Below are positions 1-9,078 of a stretch of DNA of 15,950 nucleotides, one piece after another (the first letter of the stretch is position 1; each line of letters starts with the position of its first letter). Under the pieces are notes generated by a model. That model ran no database searches. It saw nothing but the letters and a program-made list of their open reading frames with translations, and was not told the DNA's origin. The translations under genes and the position numbers were made by a program. Source of the DNA: an uncultured Eubacteriales bacterium (GTDB taxonomy: Bacteria; Bacillota; Clostridia; UMGS1883); the NCBI GenBank assembly GCA_905195005.1, contig CAJJUC010000037.1:1-15950 (forward strand), given 5' to 3'.

Positions 1-2
1 CT

Positions 3-110
3 ACGGATATGATTATCATTGCTCCCGACCGGAAAGACCTGCTGGCACAGGCGGAACGACTGGCACAAGCCCATCGTGAGAAAGACGGATTGTCCGTCCT
101 TGTCCTTACC
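3..110 (+). other. Fragment of a Bacteroidota PorU/gingipain-like (peptidase C25) gene, probable chimeric contig end
   Basis: Reading + from base 3 gives T-D-M-I-I-I-A-P-D, then a segment with A-Q-A-E-R-L-A-Q-A-H-R-E-K-D-G-L-S-V and L-V-L-T. From memory this is the pattern of the N-terminal part of the PorU-type C25 domain, the type IX secretion sortase of Bacteroidota, whose family usually shows 'DMvIItp...QAerLAelHrekdGlsVlVvT' followed by YNEFSSG. Here the expected YNEFSSG does not follow; after about base 110 the frame turns into unrelated sequence antisense to the clostridial SLH gene. The codon choice (CTG, GCG, CGG) also differs from the neighbours. The exact breakpoint is uncertain, about 85-115. 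I infer a misassembly or library chimera rather than a real gene; a genuine insertion is less likely. Family recognition is by eye only. Confidence 0.55.
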
Positions 111-2183
111 GCTGACAACCTTCTTTACAACCATGTAATGCTGATTGTCGTCATAATTAAAGGTGTATTCGCTTCCTATCAGGCTTATAATATTTGCCTT
201 GGAGTCCGAGCCCGTTTTGTACACATTTGCGGCGTATGCTTTGTTATCTATAATCCTGCCGTAATCCATAACGAGGTATTTATCGTCATCCGCCTCCTCG
301 GGCTTTTCCGGAGTTACAAACACAAGCACGTCATTTGATAAAATGTAGTCGCGGCTGAGCTTGCTTCCCATTTTCAGAAGCCTGTCGGCCTCCGAACCTG
401 TTGTGCGCCCGAGCAGATGGAGCGAATCGTCGTTCTCATTTGCGCCGACCGTTATCGTGTCAATATAAGTTATCTCGTCATTTGCGTCGGTGTCGTACAG
501 AATTACGTTTTCCGCAGCGTTTTTAAGCGCCCTTTCAATGCTTCCGCCGTATTTTTCGCCGTCGATTTTAACCCTTGCCGCTGTGGTGAAGATTTTTATT
601 CCGCTGTCCTTTGTCAGAATCTTCAGCTGCATTCTGTTGCTGATGCCCGATTTTGAAGCAGCTTTGATAAGATAGCCCGGTTTTCTTGTGACCTCGCCTT
701 CCTCAAAATACGCAATTTTGCCGAACATATTTGTTCTGAAGATGCCCTTTTTCCCGTTCGTGAAGTGATATTTTTCATACGACGCCTGATAGTAATCATA
801 TAAAACACCGTCGATTTCAACTGTTTTATCCTCCGTGTTCACCGAATTGACCTCACCGCTCACGATGTTGTTATTCATGTGAACTATCACACTATCCTCA
901 CCGATTGCAACATCGATTACCGAGCCGCGCTGAAAAGCGCTGAGCTCGCTTTTGTTCCCGATTGAGTCATAAATGAAAATGTTGTTTGCCGCATCATCCG
1001 AAACATCGATTACATTTTTTTCTCTTAATGCATCTAAAATTTTGCCCTCCGTCAGATTTATGCTTTCAACAACAACCGTCTGATAGTTTTCTATAAACAC
1101 CGCGTCAAACTTTCCGTCCCTGTTGTTATCAACAATCAGAATTTTGCCGTTGTCGATGTTCTTATACGCTTCGGCAAGCTCCTTTGTGACAACGCTTCCG
1201 TTTTTAACCACAGTTGCCGAGGATGATATTTCCTCTTTCGTTTTTCTGTCCGATTCGGTGTAATAGCTTATTTCGCCGCCGCTGTATCCGATATAATCAC
1301 CGGAGGCTATCGTCACGGCGTTGTTTTTGCTTGCGTCGATATGCACAAGCGTTTTCTCTCCGCCGATGTCACTGTAGTAGAATTTCAAATAATATCCTAT
1401 GTATTTTTCTATTGCCGTGCTTCCGTTATAATAAACCTCATCGCCTATAATGCATTTCCCGGCGGAAACCTTTTTTCCGCTAATCGTAATCCCCTCCGCA
1501 GATTCGGCAATGCCTTCATTCACATATATACTGTGATACTGCGAAAGCAAGGTTTTATCGGTTGTGTTCGTATATCCGACGTTTTTCCCGACGCTTTCAA
1601 TATCAAGAATTTTCGTATGAATCGCATTGTACAAAAGCTTTGACGCCGCTCCGTTTGTGAGCGCCTGTGAAGCGGAAACTCCCGAAAGCAGCTTCAATCT
1701 GCCTGCCGTTACCGTGTAGCCCTTCGGATAACCGCCGAGGTTTTTCGCATAGTTATCATACCCCATAAGACTCACAATCATTTTCACTGCTTCGGTGCAG
1801 AGAATTTTGTCGTTCGGGCGGAACATTCTGTCGGACGGGACGGTTATAATTCCCATATCGGTCAGTGTATTGAGAGTGTGTGCCGCCCAGCTGTCTGCCG
1901 CAACATCGTCATAGTACGAAAACGAGGCGGCAACCGTCGGGTTGATATTTATTATCTTTCCGACAGTCGATGCAAAATCAATTCTTGTAATTTCCTGCGT
2001 GTTATCGATAAGCCCGTAAGAATCGGGGTTTATAAAGCCGAGCGATGCAAGCAACTCCTGCTCGGAGGTAAGCTCCGATGCAGTATTCTCAGCCGCTGCG
2101 CCGTTTTCGTCATCTGCCGCACAAACGGGAGTTACAAGCATTGAAGCAATAATAAGAAGTATCAGTATCAGTCTTTTAATCAA
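3..2183 (-). CDS. Exported S-layer homology (SLH) domain protein, partial at left edge
   Basis: An open frame of 727 codons runs from a TTG start at 2183 to the left edge without a stop. TTG is chosen because GGGGGGAT lies just upstream and a signal peptide follows at once (K-R, a hydrophobic run to about residue 19, then V-C-A-A-D-D). Residues ~43-190 look like three SLH repeats: half a repeat ending T-R-I-D-F-A, a full one with Y-Y-D-D-V, D-S-W-A and F-R-P-N-D near 90-142, and a third with G-G-Y-P-K-G-Y ending in L-L-Y-N-A-I, a layout common in clostridial SLH proteins. SLH repeats bind pyruvylated cell-wall polymers. The remainder is beta-rich, without a recognised catalytic motif, and has Asp-rich loops (D-N-N-R-D-G-K-F-D near 352-360; Y-D-T-D-A-N-D near 563-569) that might bind calcium. 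It follows the other SLH gene by 19 bases and is last of the visible leftward operon. About the last 30 codons (left of base ~100) probably belong to foreign sequence. Confidence 0.8.
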   Translation of the reverse strand, partial: MIKRLILILLIIASMLVTPVCAADDENGAAAENTASELTSEQELLASLGFINPDSYGLIDNTQEITRIDFASTVGKIININPTVAASFSYYDDVAADSWAAHTLNTLTDMGIITVPSDRMFRPNDKILCTEAVKMIVSLMGYDNYAKNLGGYPKGYTVTAGRLKLLSGVSASQALTNGAASKLLYNAIHTKILDIESVGKNVGYTNTTDKTLLSQYHSIYVNEGIAESAEGITISGKKVSAGKCIIGDEVYYNGSTAIEKYIGYYLKFYYSDIGGEKTLVHIDASKNNAVTIASGDYIGYSGGEISYYTESDRKTKEEISSSATVVKNGSVVTKELAEAYKNIDNGKILIVDNNRDGKFDAVFIENYQTVVVESINLTEGKILDALREKNVIDVSDDAANNIFIYDSIGNKSELSAFQRGSVIDVAIGEDSVIVHMNNNIVSGEVNSVNTEDKTVEIDGVLYDYYQASYEKYHFTNGKKGIFRTNMFGKIAYFEEGEVTRKPGYLIKAASKSGISNRMQLKILTKDSGIKIFTTAARVKIDGEKYGGSIERALKNAAENVILYDTDANDEITYIDTITVGANENDDSLHLLGRTTGSEADRLLKMGSKLSRDYILSNDVLVFVTPEKPEEADDDKYLVMDYGRIIDNKAYAANVYKTGSDSKANIISLIGSEYTFNYDDNQHYMVVKKVVSGKDKDGQSVFLTMGLCQSFRLCQQVFPVGSNDNHIR

Positions 2184-2202
2184 GTATATCCCCCCATTTC
2201 CC

Positions 2203-3789
2203 TCAGTTCAGAAGCGACCGGATTACCTTTGCCGCCTCGGCACGGTTCGCCGGCTTCACCGGATTGAAATACCCGTTTGAATCTCCCTGCATTATTCCCG
2301 CTTTACGAAGCGCATAAACCGAATCTCTCGAATAGTCCGATATAGCGCTGTCATCGGCAAATTTTTCATCGGAAACGCCACCCGGTTCTTTCCCGGCGCT
2401 GCGCAGAGCTCTGCTGATAATCACAGCCATGTCCTGGCGCGATATGTTTTCACCTGCGCCGAAATATGTGTTGCTGATTCCCGTGATTATTCCTGCGCTG
2501 TACGCTGTCTTTATATAACCGTAATCCCAGCTATTCACCGAAACATCCGTAAAATCAGGTGCTTTTCCGCTTGCTTGTATGTTCAGCGCAAGAACAGTCA
2601 TTTTGATAAATTCGGAGCGCGTCACATTATCCGACGGAGCAAATCTGTCGTTTCCTCTGCCTGAAACAATTTTCAGTGCGGCAAGCTTTTCAACGCTTTC
2701 TTTTGCCCATTGGTAGTTTTCAAGGTCGTTAAACACGCCCTCCTGCGCCGCGGCTTCCGATTTGTATTCAACCTTTCCGCCGGTGAGCGAGCCGCTCCTG
2801 TTGCCTGATCCGCTTCCGCCTCCACCTCCGCCGGAGGTTTTTCCGCTGCCCTTAAGCTCGTCAAATCTGTTTTTTAAATCGCTGAGGTTCTTTGCATTGT
2901 ATTCGCAAAGGTCTTTGTAAACCTTATCGGAAGCTCCCGAGGTTTTTATTCCTATCAAACCCTCAAACGCTTCAAGAACGCTTTTAACGTTACCGTAGCC
3001 GTCGGGCTGTTTTACAACAGAAATAATCATTGCTTCCGTGATTCCGTCAACAAATTTGCCGTAATCGGAAAAGCTTTTGCCGCTTATCAGCCCCGTTGCA
3101 TATTTTTCGTTTGTTTCTTTCAGAATATCTTTAAACACGCTGTTTTTACCGCTGAAAATGTCAAGATATTCGTTGAACGCAAATATGTTATCAATCTTTT
3201 TATCGGCAATATACTGCAAAAGGAGCTGCCTGCGCAGAGTTAAAACGGTTTCTTCGGCGTCGGCGCCGTTTAGCGGAGCAAGCTTCTCTATCCTATCTGC
3301 AAGAGCCTGCCAGTTCGGTTCGCTGTCAATCCCCACAATGCAAAGACCGAGCCTATATTGATTCGCTTTAATGTCCTCCGAAAGCGCTTCGGAGGAATTG
3401 ATTTCGGATATCGCCGCCGCTGCCTCCGCCATATTCGTATAAGCAAAGCTTTCCTTTGCATTTTCGTCCGCCGACGCGGCTGTTAGCCTGTAGACATCTG
3501 CCTTTTCCATTTTAAAGCTTAATTTAAAGCTTCCGTTTTCATCGGCAGCCGTCATGTCCTGATAGCCGAGCGCATCGAAAAATCCGTCCTCATCCGCCTT
3601 ATCGCTTGCCGCAGTGATGAGAATCCCCGTGTTCGCTTCATCGCTTCTTCCGCTGACCGTGACCGAGCTTTTCTCAATGTCAACATCGATATTATCAATA
3701 TAAATTTCAGCACATACAGGCACCCCTGCTGCAAGCGCCACTGATACAATCATCACCGATGCAAGCAGTGCTGATAATTTAAACTTCAT
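2203..3789 (-). CDS. Secreted protein with three C-terminal SLH domains
   Basis: 528 residues. The ATG start has AAAGGATTGGTGA upstream. An N-terminal signal peptide (hydrophobic to about residue 24, V-C-A cleavage near 27) leads into a beta-sandwich-like segment (about 29-117; V-T-V-S-G and G-S-F-K-L-S-F as in bacterial Ig-like domains). A mostly helical region (about 118-313) of unknown function follows, then a flexible Gly/Ser linker (about 314-334). Three SLH repeats end the protein: about 352-405 (V-F-N-D-L, F-A-P-S-D, V-T-R-S-E-F), 412-465 (F-T-D-V, W-D-Y-G-Y-I, I-S-R-Q-D-M-A) and 476-528 (F-A-D-D, Y-F-N-P, A-N-R-A-E-A-A). It should sit on the cell wall with its N-terminal part outward. 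No catalytic motif is visible, so a scaffold, glycan-binding or structural role is more likely than an enzyme. It lies 25 bases after the hydrolase gene, suggesting that the two act together at the surface. Confidence 0.88.
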   Translation of the reverse strand: MKFKLSALLASVMIVSVALAAGVPVCAEIYIDNIDVDIEKSSVTVSGRSDEANTGILITAASDKADEDGFFDALGYQDMTAADENGSFKLSFKMEKADVYRLTAASADENAKESFAYTNMAEAAAAISEINSSEALSEDIKANQYRLGLCIVGIDSEPNWQALADRIEKLAPLNGADAEETVLTLRRQLLLQYIADKKIDNIFAFNEYLDIFSGKNSVFKDILKETNEKYATGLISGKSFSDYGKFVDGITEAMIISVVKQPDGYGNVKSVLEAFEGLIGIKTSGASDKVYKDLCEYNAKNLSDLKNRFDELKGSGKTSGGGGGGSGSGNRSGSLTGGKVEYKSEAAAQEGVFNDLENYQWAKESVEKLAALKIVSGRGNDRFAPSDNVTRSEFIKMTVLALNIQASGKAPDFTDVSVNSWDYGYIKTAYSAGIITGISNTYFGAGENISRQDMAVIISRALRSAGKEPGGVSDEKFADDSAISDYSRDSVYALRKAGIMQGDSNGYFNPVKPANRAEAAKVIRSLLN

Positions 3790-3814
3790 AATTCACCAAT
3801 CCTTTCCCGCGCCG

Positions 3815-6800
3815 TTATTTGTCCGCCAGATTCATGTCCGAGAAAAATCCGACGTTTTTATATGTTCCTATAGCTCCGAGCGTCTGCGAGTATTCCATGT
3901 ATTTATTCCTGCCGAAGCCGTCGTCATCGTTTATAAGAAAGGCAAATTTCGGCACATAACCGGCTTTCACCCTGTCGGGCTTCTGAAGCACCTCCGACCA
4001 CGGGATTGCAAGCTCATAGTATATTTTTGTTCCGTCGCGGATAACCTGCATTTCCGCATTTTTCATAAGCCCCGTCGGATTGGCAGAGGAATTTGTCAAA
4101 TGCCTGTACATCTGCGGACCTTCGCTTGTCAGCGCCACGGTGAGCTCGGTATATGTTCCGCTGTTCTGCACCGTTTCATCTGAAAGACCAATCTGAATAC
4201 TGTCACCGTTCCAAATCTGCTCGCCGGTGTATTTCTGAACAAAAACGTCGTCCTCTATCTCGATAAAGAAATACACGTTTTCTTCATCATACATAGCCGT
4301 TGCCTTTCCGCTCAAGTCCGCGTCTCCCATGTATGAAGCGGAATCCGTCAGCAGCTGCACGTTTCCCCTGCCGTTTATCGAAAACCACGTGTCGCTGTTC
4401 CACTCTCCGCTTCCGAGCCTGCCGTCGATAACGGGCTTTTTGCGCGCATACGGCGCAATTGTAAAGAACATTGTGTGCGAATCGCGGAGAATCTCGCCCG
4501 TATCAAGCCTGACCTCCATGTCAAAGCTCCGCATATTTTTTGAAACAATCTCCGGCATGAACATTTTGTACACATGCGTTTTTTTCGGTGCAAGGTTTTC
4601 AAGCAAAAGCTCCGGAACATATTTTGTAATATCCGAAGGAGCATTGATTTTTATAATCCCGTTTACCGGTGCGCTGTTCATGTTGTTGGTAACGGAGATT
4701 TCCATCTGCCATCGGTTCAGACTGCTTTTGTCATTCATGGTATGCGTTTCTTTTATGGTTATCGTTTCTTCGTTATTTATTTTCACGGTTCCGGCATAAA
4801 GCAGCTTTCCGTCCGCAGTCTCAACATCGAATTTTATTTTTTTGTTAAAGTATCTTTTATCGGGCGTGCTTAAAACATAAGTTGCTTTTCCGTTCACAAA
4901 GCCCGTGTTTTCAATGACCTCAAAATCCGCATTTTTGGGCACAAGCTTCGCGCCGTCAATTAACGAGCATGTCATTTCAATTCTGATTGTGTCGTTCACC
5001 GTTGCGGAGGATATAAGCGAATTTATGTCTATTGTCGGCTCTGCCTTTTCCATGTAGTCGAAATCGCCTATAAGATAAATCGGTCTGTCGTTCAGTGCAA
5101 AATTGAACACGCCGTCCACCGCTTTCATCGTTCCCTCGTTGCCGTAGTGGTCAATATATTTAACCTCTTCCTTATTGAGCTTCAGCCCGTATTTCTCCCT
5201 GTCGTTGCACGTCCAGAGTGCAAGCAGATGCTTTCCCTTTCCGTCGGCATTATTGCGCTTCCAGCGGTACACATATATTTCATCCGTGCGCCCCGGAGCG
5301 CCGTTTATCGTTGTGTCAAACTCCGCACCGCCTAAAAGCTTGTTTGCGTTTGCACATGCAACATAGGACGGAAGCGCCGCAAAAGGAACATCATCCCAAA
5401 CAGATTTGACAATTCCGTAAAAGCACTCACCGTATGACGGCTGTATTCCGCCGTTTAAAAATTCATAGAAATGAACCATTTCATAAACCTTTAAAGCGTC
5501 GTTCATCATCAGCGCCCTCGGAAGATAATATCCGACATCCTCCTCGGTGATTCTGTTGCCAAGACCGCGATGCCAGCCGGTTTCCGTAACCCATTTTTCT
5601 TTATTTCCGCCGCCGAACTCCTCCATAAGAGCCTGAACCGACGGAGCGCCCGTCATCTGATTTCCCTGCTCAAAGGAGCGCGCCCAGTCGTAAGGGTGCC
5701 AGCTCACCGCGTCCATATAGTCAAGCGAGCCACCCTCGAAAAATCTGCGCACAAGCGCAAGATCCAGAAGCCCCGTGTCCACGCCGACAACCTTAATTTC
5801 GGGATTGACCGACTTAACAGCCTTGTACATTATCTCCATGAGCTTTGCATATTCCTCTCCCGTGATATTCGGGAAAATGTGGTTAATTTCATTTTGCTGC
5901 TCAATGGCGCTTGTAACACCCTTAAACTGCTGCGTCAGCCAGACAACATACCTGTAAAACGCAGTTTGGAACTTTTCTGTCATAATATCCGATGATTTTG
6001 TTATATACGCCGTGTTGTACATAAGCAAAACGGGCATATATTCAATTCCGACCTTTTTGCAGAAATCAATTGCTTCCTTTGTAGTCGGCTTCAGTTTGAA
6101 CTGCCCCGCGTTCACTTCGGATGAGCCCCAGTTTGACGCGTCGCGAAGCGATGCAAAGCCTGCCTTTTTTGCAAGCGTTACCGTTGCCTCAACACTTCCC
6201 GGGTATTCGTCAAGCCCTTCAAAATGAACGTTTATTCCGGCACGCGGATTCGCAGTTTCCGCCTCTCTTATCCGCGCAATTTCCGTTGATGTGACATTTG
6301 AAATGCCCTCCGCGGAAAACGACGCATAGTATTTAAACAGTCCGTATGGCAAATCCTCCTGAACAATACTGTAGGTTTTTGTTTCATATGCTCCGATTGA
6401 AAGCGAACCCTGCATATCGGCTGCCTTTATCCCGTCATCGTTTATCGCATAATAATCAACCTTCAGCTCGTATACCTTATCGGTTTTGTTTTCAACGGAA
6501 AAATCGAGCTTCACCGGTTCATCCTCAAAAAAGTTGTTTCCGTAATTTTCGCTTGTGATTTTCACGCTGATGGGATTTACAGTGTCAAGCTTTTTCACCC
6601 TTATTGCGCCGATTAAAATATCGTCAACCGTTGAAACGCGTGATTTTCTGTTGATTTCGTAATTTGAGTAATTCCGTCCGTAGCCCGAATCGGTGTCCTT
6701 GGTGATTCCGTGGTTCAGGTTCATAATATTTGCGGAAATCATTATATCAACACCGTTGAGCGAATCGTCGAACTTTGCGTCCTGAAGCAAGAATTTTCTT

Positions 6801-7270
6801 GTGCGCCACGCCTTTATTCCCGTGTTGATTTCACCCTTCGCACCCATTCCCTCGGTATACTGGCAGCCGGCATAACGGTTGCTGCGGTCCTGCGCAGAGT
6901 ATACCAGTGAAAATACCGCGCATTTCTCGTCGTAATAATCGACCTCAACCTCGTATGTACTGCCGTAAGGCTCATCGTAGGCAAAGCCTTTTCCAAGGTC
7001 AACGTTAATTGTTGCCTCCGGTGCATTGTATTCATAAAAAGAAATGTCATTTTGGTGATTCGAAAGCACCCAGCCGCATCTTCCCTCGCGCTCGGCAAGC
7101 ACGGGAGTATCATTTCCCATATGCACATTCATATTTGAGGTTTTGGCACCGCTTGATATAAATTCGGCATAAGCAAGGCTTTTATCGTCACCGTCAGCAA
7201 AGGAAATCTGCGGAATTGCCATCATACCTGTCAGCAGAAGGCTGAGCGCCGACTTCAGTATTTTATTCAC
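3815..7270 (-). CDS. Large secreted modular glycoside hydrolase, clan GH-A type, with CBM9-like C-terminus
   Basis: 1151 residues from a GTG start at 7270, six bases after the permease stop, with AAAGGATG upstream. The signal peptide ends near I-S-F-A (residue 25). Order as I read it: a beta-sandwich, possibly carbohydrate-binding (about 30-230); an Ig-like domain (232-335); a (beta/alpha)8 barrel (about 340-650); beta-rich domains (655-935); and a CBM9-like domain (about 940-1148: P-V-I-D-G-R, G-E-W, W-N-G-D-S-I-Q-I, Y-E-L-A-I-P-W). In the barrel, Q-Q-N-E (Glu461) fits the acid/base, W-H-P-Y (His525) the conserved strand, and V-T-E-T-G-W (Glu563) the nucleophile of retaining clan GH-A enzymes. 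It resembles GH39/GH5-like enzymes, but Asn-Glu is followed by Ile, not Pro, so I do not assign a family. It has no SLH or membrane anchor. It likely cuts a polysaccharide outside the cell whose products enter through the co-encoded transporter; the substrate is unknown. Confidence 0.82.
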   Translation of the reverse strand: MNKILKSALSLLLTGMMAIPQISFADGDDKSLAYAEFISSGAKTSNMNVHMGNDTPVLAEREGRCGWVLSNHQNDISFYEYNAPEATINVDLGKGFAYDEPYGSTYEVEVDYYDEKCAVFSLVYSAQDRSNRYAGCQYTEGMGAKGEINTGIKAWRTRKFLLQDAKFDDSLNGVDIMISANIMNLNHGITKDTDSGYGRNYSNYEINRKSRVSTVDDILIGAIRVKKLDTVNPISVKITSENYGNNFFEDEPVKLDFSVENKTDKVYELKVDYYAINDDGIKAADMQGSLSIGAYETKTYSIVQEDLPYGLFKYYASFSAEGISNVTSTEIARIREAETANPRAGINVHFEGLDEYPGSVEATVTLAKKAGFASLRDASNWGSSEVNAGQFKLKPTTKEAIDFCKKVGIEYMPVLLMYNTAYITKSSDIMTEKFQTAFYRYVVWLTQQFKGVTSAIEQQNEINHIFPNITGEEYAKLMEIMYKAVKSVNPEIKVVGVDTGLLDLALVRRFFEGGSLDYMDAVSWHPYDWARSFEQGNQMTGAPSVQALMEEFGGGNKEKWVTETGWHRGLGNRITEEDVGYYLPRALMMNDALKVYEMVHFYEFLNGGIQPSYGECFYGIVKSVWDDVPFAALPSYVACANANKLLGGAEFDTTINGAPGRTDEIYVYRWKRNNADGKGKHLLALWTCNDREKYGLKLNKEEVKYIDHYGNEGTMKAVDGVFNFALNDRPIYLIGDFDYMEKAEPTIDINSLISSATVNDTIRIEMTCSLIDGAKLVPKNADFEVIENTGFVNGKATYVLSTPDKRYFNKKIKFDVETADGKLLYAGTVKINNEETITIKETHTMNDKSSLNRWQMEISVTNNMNSAPVNGIIKINAPSDITKYVPELLLENLAPKKTHVYKMFMPEIVSKNMRSFDMEVRLDTGEILRDSHTMFFTIAPYARKKPVIDGRLGSGEWNSDTWFSINGRGNVQLLTDSASYMGDADLSGKATAMYDEENVYFFIEIEDDVFVQKYTGEQIWNGDSIQIGLSDETVQNSGTYTELTVALTSEGPQMYRHLTNSSANPTGLMKNAEMQVIRDGTKIYYELAIPWSEVLQKPDRVKAGYVPKFAFLINDDDGFGRNKYMEYSQTLGAIGTYKNVGFFSDMNLADK

Positions 7271-7276
7271 ATAACA

Positions 7277-8167
7277 TCATCCTTTCACTCCGCCGACTGT
7301 AAGCCCTCCCATGATTTGCTTCTGGAATATGAAATATATAACCGACGGCGGTATAATCACAAGAAACATCGCCACGCAGTAAACATCGATGGGAACGCTT
7401 GTTTTTAAAATATAAAGCCTTTGACCGATTACATATTTTTTGCCGTCCGTGAGAAGCAGCAGCGGCCAGAAATAAGATCCCCACGACCCGTTAAACTCAA
7501 AAATGCTGATAACCGCAATAACAGGAATGCTGAGCGGTACTACCAGTTTATAAAACATTTGCAGATTGCTGCACCCGTCAAGCTTTGCCGATTCGAAGTA
7601 CGAAATTGAAATTGAATCGAAAAAGCTCTTGAAAAGCAGAATGTAATAGCTGTTGGCGCCTGCCATCAGCCACATCGGCCAGTAGGTGTTTGAAAGATCC
7701 CATCCCGTGACGGGAAAATGCGTGAAGGTCATGAACAGCGGAACCTGACTGACGTTATTCGGAAGGAGCATTGTCCATAAAATAACCATAAACACAAGGC
7801 GCGAGCCCTTGGGCTTCAGCCTTGAAAGCACATATCCCGCAAGCCCGTTAAACACAACTGTAAACGCAATGTCACCGGCTGCCAGATAAACGGTGTTAAG
7901 GAAAGGAATTGCCAGACTGTGCGTTTCCCAGACATAAAAAAGCTTGTTCAAATCAAATTTTTTCGGCAGGAAGGTGGGCGGAATCTGCAAAAACTCCTTC
8001 GTGTCCTTAAAAGCCGACAAAAGCAGCCACACGAGCGGCAGCAAACAGATTGCCGACAAAAGCAGCGAAATAACCATAAACACTGCATGCACGGCTTTAA
8101 CATACGGTCTTTTTAATTCCATATCCGAAATTGCGCCGTAATGCTCTTCGGTTGTTCTATGCATCAT
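7277..8167 (-). CDS. Carbohydrate ABC transporter permease, MalG/LplC/YtcP-like (CUT1 family)
   Basis: 296 residues with about six hydrophobic membrane segments, the first near residues 26-52. The EAA loop that docks on the ATPase is present at about 192-211 (E-S-A-K-L-D-G-C-S, ending in V-V-P-L). The C-terminus G-G-L-T-x-G-G-V-K-G is typical of the MalG-side permease, and the gene is the usual last member of binding protein-permease-permease sets. Its start overlaps the end of the preceding permease by 11 bases, with AAGGTGA upstream, so the two are translationally coupled; the second of two adjacent ATGs is equally possible as start. The role is one half of the membrane channel for an oligosaccharide. 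The sugar cannot be read from the sequence. Confidence 0.94.
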   Translation of the reverse strand: MMHRTTEEHYGAISDMELKRPYVKAVHAVFMVISLLLSAICLLPLVWLLLSAFKDTKEFLQIPPTFLPKKFDLNKLFYVWETHSLAIPFLNTVYLAAGDIAFTVVFNGLAGYVLSRLKPKGSRLVFMVILWTMLLPNNVSQVPLFMTFTHFPVTGWDLSNTYWPMWLMAGANSYYILLFKSFFDSISISYFESAKLDGCSNLQMFYKLVVPLSIPVIAVISIFEFNGSWGSYFWPLLLLTDGKKYVIGQRLYILKTSVPIDVYCVAMFLVIIPPSVIYFIFQKQIMGGLTVGGVKG

Positions 8168-9065
8168 TGCTCACCTTCTTTTCTATGCGGAAATAAAATA
8201 ATGTAAGCACGAAAAGGATAATAAACGTTATAACGCCCACTGTAAGCGCCTTTTCAAGCTTATAGTATACAAAACCGTAACGGTAGCCCAAAAGCGAAAG
8301 CGTTACTGTTGCATTGCTCGGTCCGCCGCCCGTCATAACCATGGGTTCGTTAAATATTTGGAACACGCCCGAAAACTGCCTGATAGCCATGAGCGCAATT
8401 ATGCTTGAAATCTGCGGCAGTGTAATATACCATGTTTTTTTCCAAATGCCTGCGCCGTCAATATATGCAGCCTCGTACATTTCCTTATTAATGCCCTGCA
8501 AGGTTGAAAGATACAGAATTGCCGAGCCTCCGAAGCCTGACCATGTCATCGAAATTACAATGTAAAATATTGCTTTGCTGCCGTCATTCAGCCATTCCAT
8601 CGGCGCTGCACCGAATTTTGAAAGAATGGTATTTAAAAGCCCACCAGCGCTCGGGTCGTAAATAAGCGTCCACAAAAGCGAAACAATAACTGCCGGGCAG
8701 ATTGACGGAAAGTAGATTGAAAATCTGACAAAGCACTTGCAGTATCTTATCTCGTTTATGATAATCGCCACTATAATCGGCAGCGGAAAGCCAATCAGAA
8801 ATGAATACAAAACATAAGCAAAGGTGTTCGTTATTGCTTTTTTGAAAAGTGTTTCGTTTATTATTTCTCTGTAGTTGTTAAGCCCGACAAATTTAACGGG
8901 TGCATATCCCTGCAGCTTATACAACGATAAAACCGCCCCCTCAAATATCGGCCGCCACACAAACAAAATCAGGCATATGAGCGCCGGAATTATCAGAACA
9001 TACGCCGCTAATTCCCTTTTTGTCTTGCCCGGTAATCTTATTTTGGAAGTGTTTCTTTTCAGCAT
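8157..9065 (-). CDS. Carbohydrate ABC transporter permease, MalF/UgpA/LplB-like (CUT1 family)
   Basis: 302 residues. A short charged N-terminus (K-R, K-T-K-R-E) is followed by six hydrophobic segments. The family signatures are F-V-G-L-N-N-Y after the first segment, and an EAA loop at about 197-217 (Y-E-A-A-Y-I-D-G-A-G with T-L-P-Q-I). M-T-G-G-G-P appears late in the protein, as is usual in the MalF-side permease. It pairs with the next permease, whose start it overlaps by 11 bases, to form the transmembrane pore of a sugar importer. The ATG is preceded by GAAAGGATT. A 57-base gap holding a small hairpin separates it from the binding-protein gene. Confidence 0.94.
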   Translation of the reverse strand: MLKRNTSKIRLPGKTKRELAAYVLIIPALICLILFVWRPIFEGAVLSLYKLQGYAPVKFVGLNNYREIINETLFKKAITNTFAYVLYSFLIGFPLPIIVAIIINEIRYCKCFVRFSIYFPSICPAVIVSLLWTLIYDPSAGGLLNTILSKFGAAPMEWLNDGSKAIFYIVISMTWSGFGGSAILYLSTLQGINKEMYEAAYIDGAGIWKKTWYITLPQISSIIALMAIRQFSGVFQIFNEPMVMTGGGPSNATVTLSLLGYRYGFVYYKLEKALTVGVITFIILFVLTLFYFRIEKKVSNDA

Positions 9066-9078
9066 TTGCGTTAATCCT

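Noticed and set aside
1878..2144. Open + strand frames inside the SLH, hydrolase and transporter genes
   Set aside because: They lie antisense to genes with clear domains, lack ribosome sites, and read as low-quality Arg/Cys/His-rich protein.
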